A DNA stretch of 64,000 nucleotides, from assembly GCA_009792885.1 (NCBI GenBank), contig WMCF01000018.1, positions 6,694,112 to 6,758,111 of the forward strand, written 5' to 3'. This DNA is from Eremophila alpestris peregrina. Lineage: Eukaryota; Chordata; Aves; Passeriformes; Alaudidae. The first letter of the stretch is position 1. Each line of letters starts with the position of its first letter. The notes beneath the pieces were generated by a model. It did no database searches. It was not told where the DNA came from and saw only the letters and a list, made by a program, of their open reading frames with translations. Positions 50,752-62,362 of this stretch are shown piece after piece. A program made the translations under genes and the position numbers.

Positions 50752-53700
50752 TAAGGGTACTCTTCCTCATTAGAAATAAAAGCAAAGCTAAACAAACAAA
50801 TAAAACCTTTCAATGCAATAAAACTGTGAATAGTTGAGAAAAAATGTTTCAAATGAGAATATTTATTACTTCTTTCTTCATACATTGCTGCATGGGTTAA
50901 TGCAAAGTTGTTTTGCTACCCAGTGTAGAGGTAGAAATGGAAGTTTATTGTGAAAACAGAAATGGTTTGCTCTCCCTCCTTCAATACAATGTCTGCAAAA
51001 AAGATTAGCTCTGCATAGTTGATGCAAGCTGCAGAGGAGTAACAACACTGCTGGAACTGGGTAGCAGCAAAAGTCAGAAACTATTTTAGTGAGATAACAT
51101 GAGATTGCCTCACTTTATTTCCAGGTGCTTTGCAGTGAAATTTATTCAATACAGTGTTAGGGCAGCAATTTTTGAGAAGTCATAGGAGGCTCCAGAAAAA
51201 AATAACCTTAATTTCTGGGAAAAAGCTGAAGTGTGTGTACTTCATCTGTTTGCTTATAAGTTTCTACCTGATTAAAAAAGGAAAAGGAAACAGGATAGTA
51301 ACAAACAGATAAGATGGATTTGTCCAAAAAACCCCCCAAAACGATTTCATATGATCTAATTTTATCTTTTGACTGGACTAAGCATACACAGTAAACATGA
51401 GTAAATCATGCATTTGAAGTTTCTGAGGCTTGGATTCCCAAAAGGAAGCTGAAGTTGTACAGATACTGTCTGTGAGGAAGTCCTTAACCTGGTGCAGCAA
51501 AACCACTCCAGGAGTGGTTTTATTATTTTTGGAGACCCCATGGTGGAGGTGCCTACCTGGTGCTTTTCAACATTTTGTAATGATTTGCATGATGCACCTC
51601 AGAATGTGCTTATGGAATGTGCTGGTGACGTACAGGTGGGCCTGTCAACATGTGAAAGGAGGCAGTTGAAATCCAAAATTACTTATAGAATATTTGGAGA
51701 AATAGCCCAAAGGAAGGGGCAAGACTAAGAGGGAAGAAGCACTCTAGGATGCAAAATACATTGCCAACTGTTTCTGGAGTCAGTCCTGTCATCTTTTTGC
51801 ACAAATATGAAGCATCCCAAAGGTGTGTTTAACAGGGAATTTTATGGTGAATTTATGGGAGATAAGACATCTACTTCAGTCAGCACTTTAGGGAGGCTGA
51901 TTATGGAGCAATGCTGTTTTGGTGCTGGAAGAGATCTGCTTTAGCAATGAAGAAATGATGTGAAGAAATACCTGTGAAAGAATCAGTGATACGAAAAAGA
52001 AAAACCTGTTAGGGAAGAAAAAGGGCCTCCCTACAGTGAGAACAGAATCTTGTAGTTTGAGCTACATCATGAGGAGGCACCAGGATAAATGTCCAGAGCT
52101 TGAGACAGTGAGTATGTAAATAGATTGCTGGTGAGACATAGCCTAGAGGAATGGCTGAGGGATTTTTGCATCTGCCTGCAGGTGGGTGATGGGCTCTCTG
52201 CTCTCACAAGGGCTCAATGTACATCCTATTTCTCTTGAGCTGCCAGCTGGCCTGGGTGGAGACCTCGGAGAACCCAGAGCCAGAGGAACCGCGTGGAAGA
52301 GACAAAAAATGGAAGCAAAATATGTTCAGCTTCCCAGGACTTTAATCTTTGAGTAGAGAAAGACACAGGTGCCACCAAATGATAGGCAGTGCCTGCAGTG
52401 TGCCAGCACACAAGTGTGCTCTGTGCTCTGCCATCTGTCACGTTAGTGACGAGCCTCCCTGCAGCATCCTGCAGGCCTTGCTCTTGCAAAGGCTTTGCCT
52501 GCCCACACACTCCTCTGGTAGCCCAGCCTCGAGCTTTAAATTGGCTCTAAACTTGATCAGAAAGTTTTCTGTTGCTCTGTTCTTTTCTTTTGCATTGCAG
52601 TGCATCTGAGGTGTCACATGGCTTGTGGGGGAAGTGGAGAAATCTTCCTGATAAAGTGGTTCTGGTAGGGTTCCTGTTGTTCTAATTGCTTCCTTGTGTA
52701 TTCTAAACTGATGTCCTAAGCACAGTAAATCTAATTTTCTAGTCACTGACATTGGTGTTCTGTGTTGTCACCACAGGACCTATCCAGCTTTGAATATGGG
52801 ATTAATTTCACATAGTTTTAGCAACCCAGAGGCTTCTTAGGTGTTTAGCCTAAACAACTCTGGGTTTCTCCTTCAGGCAGTGGATGGCAATAAATGCCTT
52901 TGGATGAGGATTTAGTGGATAATTTTGAAGGAAAGGACTTTGCATCTGGAAAGAAAGGAGAGAGTAAAAGCTCTGGTTACAGAAGAACAGGAAAGTGTCT
53001 ATTAATTAGCTATTAGGGTAATTAATTTTGTGCTGGATAGGTTTGTTAGCTTTGGAATATGCATTGCTTAAGAAGATGAAAAACAGTTGAGTAGTTTTTA
53101 TAATATAATTTTGCTATGATTTAGCCATACATTTATTTTAAATATATATTGACTTATTAGGACATAATTAAATCATTATTATTACTGTGATATGAATTCA
53201 AATGGAACAGCATTAATAGTTACTGGTACTTTGTTGTGGGATCATTTTTACAACCTAGGACTGGGTCAGAACTGTGCAAATTGGAGGTTGAAGAAGGTAA
53301 AAAATGAGCTTTTTAGGTTCTCTTTTCCCCAGGTTTCCTTAAAATACCTGAAATTTCATCTTCCTCTCTGGTACATGAGGGTCTGAAAGAACTTGTCTGA
53401 CTTTGGTAGGTAGAAGTTAGCCCATCCATGGAGTTTACATGCAAATATTTTGCATATTGTTTGAGGAGGCAAGTAAACTCTGCTAGTTTATAACATAGCA
53501 TAGTCTCAGCTAATCAGCAATGTCATTAAAGTTTATTGGGGATTAGTTTTATCCAGCTTTGTAACTGAAATCTGGCTTTTAGCTGCTTGCCTGTAAATCA
53601 TGATAGTCATACATGTATAAAATTGGACTGTTTATGGGAAGAAGCATTTAGTTTTTTACATGGCAAACCTGGGAATCATTCTTGGATGATCTTACATGTA

Positions 53701-55002
53701 TGTGTTAGCAAACTTTACCTGTCAGTTTTACTTGTGGAATGTGAATTTTATGTCTTTGGAAGCAAAGCCTTTTGAGAAGTCATAGATGGGAATGTGCAAA
53801 ACATTTCCCACAAGCTAATTTTAATGTGCATTTCTCTTAATGAATATATATTAGCTTCATATTGACCTGCTGGCTTTTAATAATGATTTCAGTGATGAAT
53901 CCTTATGAAGGGGATGATGAAGCTTGGACTCATGCAGACACTGTGGTCCATAATTATTGGAAGTGATTTGGGATCACTTCCTATTCCCTTTTGGAGGCTG
54001 CCATCTTGTGTTCTGAAGTCAAAATTTCCATTGCCATGATTTCTCTCTCTCTCAACCACTGTTGTTATGAAAATGGGTGTTAAATTGTGAACACAGTGAG
54101 GATAAATGCAGTAGTATTTACTGTAATGAGTAGATAGTGGATAAACTCATATTTAGTAATTGGTTTGCTTAAAACAATGTGATCCAAATAATCTTTGAAG
54201 GATGTTTATTCTGAAACCCATTGCTGGTCATTGAAAAGACAACTGATGTGAAGAACTTTGCAGCAGACTGTTGGATTTAATACTGAAAGATCATGTTCTT
54301 GTAGATTTATGTGAGATTACTGCCAATATTTTCTTATTTAGGGAGAATCAAAGTAAGAGGTATGCAGGATTTGATATTAAAGAACATGGTTTTGGAGTGC
54401 CTCTTCCAACTTTCTCCAAGAAATTGTCATCAAAAATTTTAAAATGAAAAGTAAAAATTCAAATGCAGATTGAAATTTCATTAAAATGGGTCTATTTTAT
54501 TCGATTTTATTGTTCTAGACATGCTTCTAGCTTTAGGCTTAGTTTGTCTTCTGGGATATTTTCTTGTGTGAAAAGTTGAATGAGCAAATGCGAAGGTTAT
54601 CTCATGTTTACTGGTAGATTGTTAAATTAGGATATTTCAGAGCTTTGAGGGTCAGGGGAGACCCCTAATGAGGCTCAGATATGAGAAGCCAGCAGATTTG
54701 TTTCTACTGCCTTTTGGTGGTAAAGGTGCTGAGCATTATCTTTAATTTATAGCATGAAGTGAGTTACATCCTGAAAAGTGCTAACATCACAGAAAATGCT
54801 CAGAAAAGTTTTCAATGTCTCATACAGATGAAAAGCTGGAGCAAGACTTTTGAAAGTTGATGGGAACAGGAAGGTTTTGGGTATTTTTTCAGACATCAGA
54901 ATTGATTTGCCTTGTGCTTCTTACATCAGTCCCAGTCTCTTGACAGACTGAATTAAGCAGAACCTTGCTGAATATCCACCACCTGTCTTTCTGAAAGGAA
55001 AC

Positions 55003-55154
55003 TCAAAGTGATATTTGGAAATTCACTTCAAAGTGATATTTTTCCCTACCTGTCATGATGTAAGGACTGAATTGTTCTTGATTCATGTATGAGGGGAAAA
55101 AGAAAGTGTATGTGACGTGCTCAGTGGAGAGGTGTTACAATTGTTCTTGATTCA
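55003..55154. repeat. Two nearby short direct-repeat pairs
   Basis: The 14-mer tcaaagtgatattt occurs at 55003-55016 and 55028-55041. The 16-mer aattgttcttgattca occurs at 55070-55085 and 55139-55154, enclosing 53 bases. The second pair resembles a target-site duplication around a tiny insert, but 53 bases with no transposon ends is more simply a slippage or repair duplication. Confidence 0.75.
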
Positions 55155-55650
55155 GCCACGCTCACAATTCAGTTATTATTTTAATAAACAGAGCTGCTCC
55201 AGTGTATGATGTACTGTGGCCATGTTTTTCCTTTCATGTTTATTTTTAGCACAAATTTATGTTGGGCTGAACACGAAAACTTATTTAATGTTATGGGCTG
55301 TCTTCATAGTCACTAAATAAATTAAACCCCCTTGAAGCAATCAATGGCAGGTTAGAGAAAAGCACAACGTTTTGATTGTGAAGCCATCAGGAAGCATGTG
55401 AGACTGCTCAGATGCAAATCTAAACCCTCACTGAATTATGAATAAAGCATGGTTAAAAAGCAGTTAGCGAAGATACTGTTTCCAGAGCCAGTGTTTAAAC
55501 TCTACTGCTGCTTTTAGGGCAATTTCAAAGGTTTGCTGAAGGAAAGAAGTAAAAAGCAATTAGTAGTGCCCATTTTTGTACTTCCCTGATCTAGCAAACC
55601 AAAAAAGAATTAATTGAAAATGTCGAATGAAATGCGCTCTCTTTTATTGG

Positions 55651-55720
55651 AAAACAAACAAACAAAACCCCAAAAAACCAACCAAAAAAAAAAAAAAAAA
55701 AGAAGAAGAGGAGGGAGAAA
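55651..55720. repeat. A-rich/AAAC tract with 20-base A-run and GAA/GAG tail
   Basis: An A/C-rich low-complexity tract (aaacaaacaaacaaaacccc and so on) leads into an A-run of about 18-20 bases (55684-55701). It then ends in agaagaagaggaggg. It is a purine-only stretch that could adopt unusual structure, or it could be the tail of a decayed retroposon whose body is not recognisable. Confidence 0.8.
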
Positions 55721-58700
55721 TGAATGTATGACCCACATGGTTCATGTTCTAGTATGGCTGTACCCTCAAGGGTCTGTCACTGTGTACCTGCAGATCCCAA
55801 GGGGCCAGCTGGAATCCAGGATGTATTTGTTTAACCAAACATAGCAAGTTTCAAGCCCAATTAGACAACAAAACTAAGGCTTGCAATGATGAAAAAATCA
55901 GTAGCTTTGCCAATACTGCAGCCTAAAATGAAGACACAGTTCCAGCCAGAATTGCAGAATGGGTCAAAATTGGGTACTTTCCTACCACACTGTCTGATAT
56001 TACCATAAGGGTTAAAGGTGTGTATCTGTCATCATAAAAACCATCAGCAAACCCAGAAAGTCCCCAGGCTTGCTGTTACACTGCCAGTCCAAGAAAATGG
56101 AAAGAAATTGCAATCATGTATCACTCTTAAAAGACATTGCTAAAGGAGAACCTGCCACGAGGTGTCATCTTCCGATGGCGGGGAGGGGATGGATGGCACT
56201 GGAATTAATTTCAGACTGCTTCACATTGGTTCAGGCAGTGCCTCATTAGAGCAGAGAGCAGGATTTTCCGAGGGAGAAGCAAAAGGAAACAAGTTGAGTC
56301 TGGAAAAATAAAAGCTTCTCTAGAGGCTTTCATTAATTCCATTTGCTTAAATCCAGAGATGGATTTTTGTGTTGGGGAGAAAGATTTTTAGACCCAGCTG
56401 AACATATCTAGCAAGTCTGTTGCAAAACATCTGGAAATACACTCCAAATACTGCAGAAAGGACTTCTGGGGCTGTGGTTAGTATTTTTCTCAAATTCAGT
56501 AGCAGAAACAGCACTTTGATTCCTTTGGATTAGCTAACATGCAAGAATTGTTCCTTTAACTGAAATTACTGAATCCTTGTCCAAAACCTAGGAAAAAGCT
56601 ATTCTTTGTTCTTATCAGTGTTCTGAAACTAATATAATTTCTTTCATTCAGCAAGCAGCAGTTTTTTTGTCAGCCAAAGCAGAGATCTTGTCTGCAATAC
56701 CAGTTACTTTCTTGTCTTTTTCCTTTAGAAAGAAAGAGATATAGCAATTTAAATGTGAAAAGTCTTCGATTTTGTAGGTAGAGAACAAGGGGAAAAGATA
56801 GAAATTAAATGAAATTCAGGCTATTACTTGGTGCTGCAAGAAAGAAGTGAGTCTCAACTGTTGTTACAACAAACTTTATCCATCCTAAAAACCAAATCCC
56901 TTCATAATTTCAGTGAGGATCAAAAGCACTGAGATGAAATCTTGTAATATTCCTTTCCAAGAGGGAAAATCTGTCTAAAATCTCCCACAGGGTCTGTGAT
57001 GAAAATTTCCTCTCCTTGGCGTGCTACACTGGAAAGATAAAAGTACAATCCAATAATCCCTGCTTAAAAAACCCAAAGTTGTGGTTCCTTTTTCTGAACT
57101 TCAGAAGGTTCCCACTTTTTTTTCCCCCCAAACTTTTCCTATTAGAACATCAGGTTGCTCTACAGTGTGGTTGGAGACACATAGCAGCATCCTGGAGGTC
57201 CCCTATCCCAGTGCTGGAAGTGAAGAGCAGGATAAAGAGCCATTTCTACTCATCCTGAGGCTGTTGCTAATTTTGTGAGCACAGGGAAAACGTGCAAACT
57301 GTGGGAGCAATGATGTCCCATGCAAGACAGCTCTTCTTTTAGGGCACATGCCCCTAATCAAGTGACTGTCTCCAAGCTGCTCTACGTCTCTTCAATACCT
57401 GTTAGTGGCAGTAAACTGTTTGAAAAGGAAAAATAAAATACCTCCAGAGATGATTTTGTGCCTGAGGTCAAGAAGCACTGGGAAGTGAGTGTGCTCCTTC
57501 TTCTCCATAGCATCCTGCTCTTCCTTTGTGTGGTGTGCACACAGCACATCCTGAAGGTTTTCACATTGAACTGAAGGTGTACCTGACCCAGTTTTACATC
57601 TGTGGGCCTGTGTGCTCACATCACTGGGTAATTCTGCTGCAAGACAAGGGGATGTCCCACTCGACACCAACCGACTGATAGTGTTTGAAAAGTCAGCTGA
57701 TTCCTCTTTCCTAACAAGGCATAAACTGCAGCTGGGTTTTTGTAGCCCTGAAGTGATTGATTATAAGATGGAAGTGAGCAGCGCTAAAACCACTCATAAT
57801 TTTTGCAGTGTTTCAGGCTTTTCACACTGTTGTGTGAGCTTCTGCCCGAGTCCCTGCATGGAAAATGGGCACGTGTTGTGCAGTGGGCAGAACGTGGGCA
57901 GCAGAGGATTGTTCAGCTGCTTATTCAGGGGTTTTCAGCAGCACCTTGGGAATTCCCGAAAGCAGTGAATTATCAGGAGTTCTTTCTGCCATCCCGTGGC
58001 AATCCTGCTACACTGCAAAGGGCCTGTCCTGGCTTGCTCAGACATGGACTGTAGAGTGAGTGTGTCATGAATCACACCTCTTTTGAATGGAGTTGTTTCT
58101 CCTGGTGTATATCCATATGACACAAATACTCCAACTTGTGGTATCAACCATATAGATTTTTTTTCCCCCTTGTATATGCAATCTAGCACACACTGCAGCT
58201 TGCTGCAATTGTTTCTTGTTTGTGAGAAAATGATGATGTTTATTGTGCTTCCTGGGAAGAAAATGTGAAGAGAATTTCTTCTGACTACAGCTCTTTGGAT
58301 AATTCCACATACTTGATGCATTTCTGGAATGAAAAGGAGTTATATTAACTATTCATGTTAAATTTAAATTTAATTTTAAAAAAAACCCCTCACACAGTTG
58401 AGTTCTACTTAATACGCTTCAAAGTATTATTTCTTTAGCTTTTACTTTAAAAAGAATCCTTTTAATGGAATTTCTGGAAAGAAATTCTCTTTGGTTTTAT
58501 ATTCATAGATAAGCCAGCATTCTTTTTATTGCAGTATATTAATCTTTCTACTCTGGAATGGGTAATTCCTTTAAGTTGTCTTTATGACAGATAAAAATTT
58601 GAATTTTTAATGACAATGTGCTACAAGATAGACCTCAGAACTTAAATTTCCTTGTACCTCTGTGGAATAAGCCCAAAATTGTACATAATGAAAACATGAG

Positions 58701-60717
58701 ATGTAGATGATTTTGTTCCCCACTTACTGTTTTCTTAAATACCTTTCTAGGAGTTGAGATTGTATGAGTGGTAGAGCAGAGAGAAAGTGTTTTTGTCAGA
58801 CACTACTGTTATAAATTGAAAGATGTTAGTGGACAATCTGAATGCAAAAAAACCCCTAATCTCTACCCTTAAAAACTAATTTAAACTTATTTAAAAGCTA
58901 AAAATTTTACCTCTGTTTATGGGTAATGATGTTTTATTCTGTGGCTATGTTTGTACTGTGTTGCTCTTCTAGAAATGTTCACCTCCTGAGGAAGAGGTGA
59001 GATTGTGTCTGTTGAATATTAAAACAGATTTGTGATATGAAGTTGGAGAGGTCATTCCGTGCTTTTTGGCACAGAGACTGCATGACATGGATGGCATGTG
59101 GATGTCACTCCAGGACTTCTCTAGGCTGGTCTTTACATGACTCAAACAGGTCTTCATTGGGGTGCCCTTGACACAGCTGACTCTGTTCCAGGTGAGGGGT
59201 CCTGAAAGCCTTGGGTTTGTTTTCTTATGTCAGATAATTTCAGAATGGAAAATTTATCTCAAAAGGCTTGTTCCAGCCCATAAGAATTGTTAAGCTTTCC
59301 AAGCACAGTGAAACTGTAGACACAGAGCAGTTTTGAATCAAGGCAAGTTCTGGATATATAATATAAGCAGTAAAATATAAGGAAAGCGAAACAAAAGTGT
59401 GGCTGAATTAATTCTTCCATTCTGCATTCCTTATATTGAATATTTGTATTTTGACTTATGTATGTTTTAACAGGACACCTGACCTTTTATTTTCTGACAT
59501 TCACAGCAAAATTCAGTAACTTAAGGATGTTAAAGCCTTTATTTAAGGCCCTGCCACCCATATAATTTATATTGTAGTAGATTTGTCCTGTTTGTTAGCT
59601 AAGCCACAAATAAATTTCCATTTCTATGGATACAAATTTTATTTCAATTTTCAGCAAGACCATTCTGGAAGAATGAATTGTTTCTCTACATAAACCAGGT
59701 TTATTCTTCCTATCTATAGCCAATGACCTGCTCATAGTTTGAATATGTATAGCTGTGCATTGGGCTTTATGTAACAGTGTGCATTGTACAGCAGAGGGAG
59801 TATTTTGTCAGGAATAGAGAAGGCAATTTGTCACTGTGTCACTGAGCACTTGGCACATCACCAGCTCTCTCAAGCTATAGGATATCTTTCTATCAGGAGC
59901 AATCAGGCACTAGCATGTTAAACAGGATAGAAGAGCAGAGGTTGCATGGGATAAGCTCTGAGTTACTAAACCCTTGCATTTTGTCAGCTGATACAGAATA
60001 GATACCAACATTGCTGAAAAGGTGGTGGAAAAGGGATACACATGTTAAAAATTAAATGTTCTGTTGTTATCTGTATTTACTTTTCTATAGGCTGGGATTT
60101 TAAAATGTTCTTTATGATTTAATTATTTTTGAACAAGTTTTTTCCCTCTTTCTGTTCCTAAATCAGTGATTCCTAATATCCAAGGTTTTATGTTCTCTCT
60201 GTCTTTTGTGCCTCTGTGTGTGTTCATTTGCAACAGTCCAATCCCTGCTGGTTTCAATGGCATTTGCTGCTCTTCTGCTGGAGTTGAAATGCTGTGTTGG
60301 GCATTGGTAGGGTAAACTGTGCCATGAAAGATGTGGGCAATGTTGGTGCATGGTCTTCCATTCATGGGTAAAACAAAAAGAAAAGATAAAAAAGGTTTAC
60401 AATGAACAGGCAGAATAGAAGGAGGGGGTGGGGCCAAATTAATCCTGATAATTTGTGATGTATTTTATTACATTTTGGCCAAGATTTTGAATTTCTGCCT
60501 ACTATCTTTTATAAAAAGCAGGTATTAAGTAAAAACCCCAAATGAATTCTTTGCTTATGCTATTAGAGGTGTTCATTTACAGCCCAATAACCACAAAGGT
60601 AAATTGACTTTAAATTGATGGTGCCTTTCTGCTTTGTCCCTGTGCTCCCCTCATCAAAACTGATTGTTTAATCCTACTGGAATGCTGGAGACCAAGCTGG
60701 GCTTTCAGCTCTGTTTC

Positions 60718-60726
<9 letters not shown>
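55721..60726 (+). other. PTPRN2: Intron 2, fifth block; no gene seen
   Basis: AT-rich intron with a CpG-bearing spot at about 56157-56185 and clusters of overlapping random frames at 57380-58320 (up to 128 codons, both strands). The frames on both strands overlap each other, which is typical of stop-poor chance sequence. No transposon or exon was recognised. Confidence 0.7.
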
Positions 60727-60749
<23 letters not shown>

Positions 60750-60752
60750 TTN

Positions 60753-60789
<37 letters not shown>
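60727..60789. repeat. 63-nt poly-T tract with one N
   Basis: T occupies every position except 60752, which is N, the only ambiguous base in the window. A tract this long is unusual for an avian intron and is either a young poly-A tail of a minus-strand retroposon or a sequencing/assembly homopolymer artefact. On the minus strand I see no AATAAA signal just upstream of the would-be tail and no recognisable gene body. The true length is unreliable. Confidence 0.9.
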
Positions 60790-60790
<1 letters not shown>

Positions 60791-62039
60791 TTCTCTTGTT
60801 TTCATTTTCATTAGAAGATATTACTTGTACTTTCAAATCCTGATACTGGCATCACATTTCTATTATTTCACATTTCCTATTAGAGTTTCTTTGGAACACT
60901 AGATTTGCTGCTCATCACAGGGAGAACTGAACAAAACCTCTGTCTTTAACAGAAGGCTCTTGGCAATTCAGTCTTAGCACAGAAGTGTGTGTCAGCAGTG
61001 CAAGGCTCAAATCCTGCAGGAGTTTAAGTCTTCATTCTTGTTCCTGAGCCTGCTTCTTAAAAATGTGTGGGAAGAGCATGAGTGCAGTTCTGTGGTGATG
61101 TGACAGACCTCACCTTGCCTTTGATTTAATTTTTTTTTTCGTAAGAAGGTAGCAGAATTAAGGTACAAAGAAAAGTTCCCTGCTGAATAAATACAAAACT
61201 TCCAACCTATGCACAAAAATTGTGCTGACTCCTCTATGTGTGTTTTATGTAAAAGCCTGGAATTTCCTTTTCTACAGTGTGTCAGATGGTGCCTTCTTCC
61301 CTGCTTGGTGCAGATCACTCTGTTCTCTGCTGAACCCACCTGATGCACAAAGTCCCATCTGCAACTGCATCCAGATTTGGGACCTGGCACATTTCCAGGG
61401 CAGCTGGCTCTGCTCCCAGCTCTCCTGTTGTGTTTTAGTTTGGGCTCTGTGAGGGCTCATGCTGACACAGATTTGCTCTCAGCTTCAGCATCTGAAGCAG
61501 CAAAGGTGAACTCTCCCAAGCCTTGAAATTTGTGGTGAGATGTCCTGAGGTGCCTCAGGTTAACTGTGCTCAATGCCTCACCACAGCCCAGGAGCTCTGT
61601 GTGCACTGTTGGAGTTTGGAGTCCTGCCTTGCCAGCAGAATAGGAAACCTTCTCTTTTGCACTGGCTTTTACTCAAAGCTGGTCTTCTCAGAAGTTTGGA
61701 GCTCCTCTCTAGCCTTGCCTAACAATTTTTGTTTCTTAGAGCCAACTGAGTGTGGCATGTGCCTAATGAGATGATTGTATCCACTCTGGACTCCAATCCT
61801 GGGATATTTATTCCCAACTTTTCTCTGTGCTGCAGTTGTTGTTCTAGCACTGGAATTTCCAGCATAAGTGAAGATCTCGGTGCACAAACACGTTAATCCT
61901 TCATTTTGATGTCCTTGATAGATGAATTGAGACAGTGCAGTGCATCATGCTGCTCTCTCAGAAGGATACATCCATTTCTCATGATTTTGTTTATCATTTT
62001 GAATGCAGTGTGGGGTGTAGATCCCTGAGCTACTGCTGG

Positions 62040-62160
62040 AAAATCGAGCTCCAGAACGCAGGAGCAGCAGAGCGGGATCAGTATGGTGCTGTACTGGGAA
62101 TAATTAGTTTTGCTTGAGAGGCAGGCCTAATTAGCCCGTGCACAGTGTTGCTCTAACGAG
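62040..62160. promoter_or_regulatory. Candidate enhancer islet: paired TAATTAG motifs with CpGs
   Basis: Two identical TAATTAG homeodomain-type cores (62101-62107 and 62128-62134) are spaced 27 bases apart, start to start. Five CpGs (62045, 62057, 62073, 62137, 62157) lie in about 113 bases of otherwise CpG-poor intron. No repeat is recognised. This is the strongest of the candidate conserved noncoding islets in the window, but the call rests on composition and motifs only. Confidence 0.3.
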
Positions 62161-62307
62161 GTTATATTCTCTCTGAGACCTCAGCTAATATCCCTGCATG
62201 GTGCTGTGTAAATGTAGTGGTTTGGCTGAGCTTGGCTCTGACATGATGTTGCATTGTGCTGAGTAAATATGCATTTGAAGGGGGAAATAAGGGTCCAGAA
62301 AGAACTT

Positions 62308-62362
62308 TTTCCTTGTTTGTTTGGGGGTTCTGTTTTGTTTTTGGTTTGGGGTTTGTTTGTTT
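62308..62362. repeat. T/G-rich low-complexity tract
   Basis: Repeated ttg/tttggg words (tgtttgggggttctg, then ttggtttggggtttg). A similar T/G-rich tract lies at 29326-29366, and A/C-rich counterparts lie at 55651-55690 and 34021-34045. It has too few G-runs for a canonical G-quadruplex. Confidence 0.8.

Larger units (their letters stand above)
45304..55650 (+). other. PTPRN2: Intron 2, fourth block; no gene seen
   Basis: AT-rich intron. The longest frame of the window lies here on the minus strand (49768-50253, 161 codons). It has no recognisable domain, signal peptide or splice partner and lies across ordinary intronic sequence. Short local repeats at 50365-50423, 50726-50751 and 55003-55154 are listed separately. 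No transposon was named. Confidence 0.7.

Noticed and set aside
61276..61310. Possible exon 3: cag followed by atggtgcc, which would read D-G-A-F
   Set aside because: The frame continues F-P-A-W-C and not F-G-R-C-Q, and the upstream tract is a weak acceptor.
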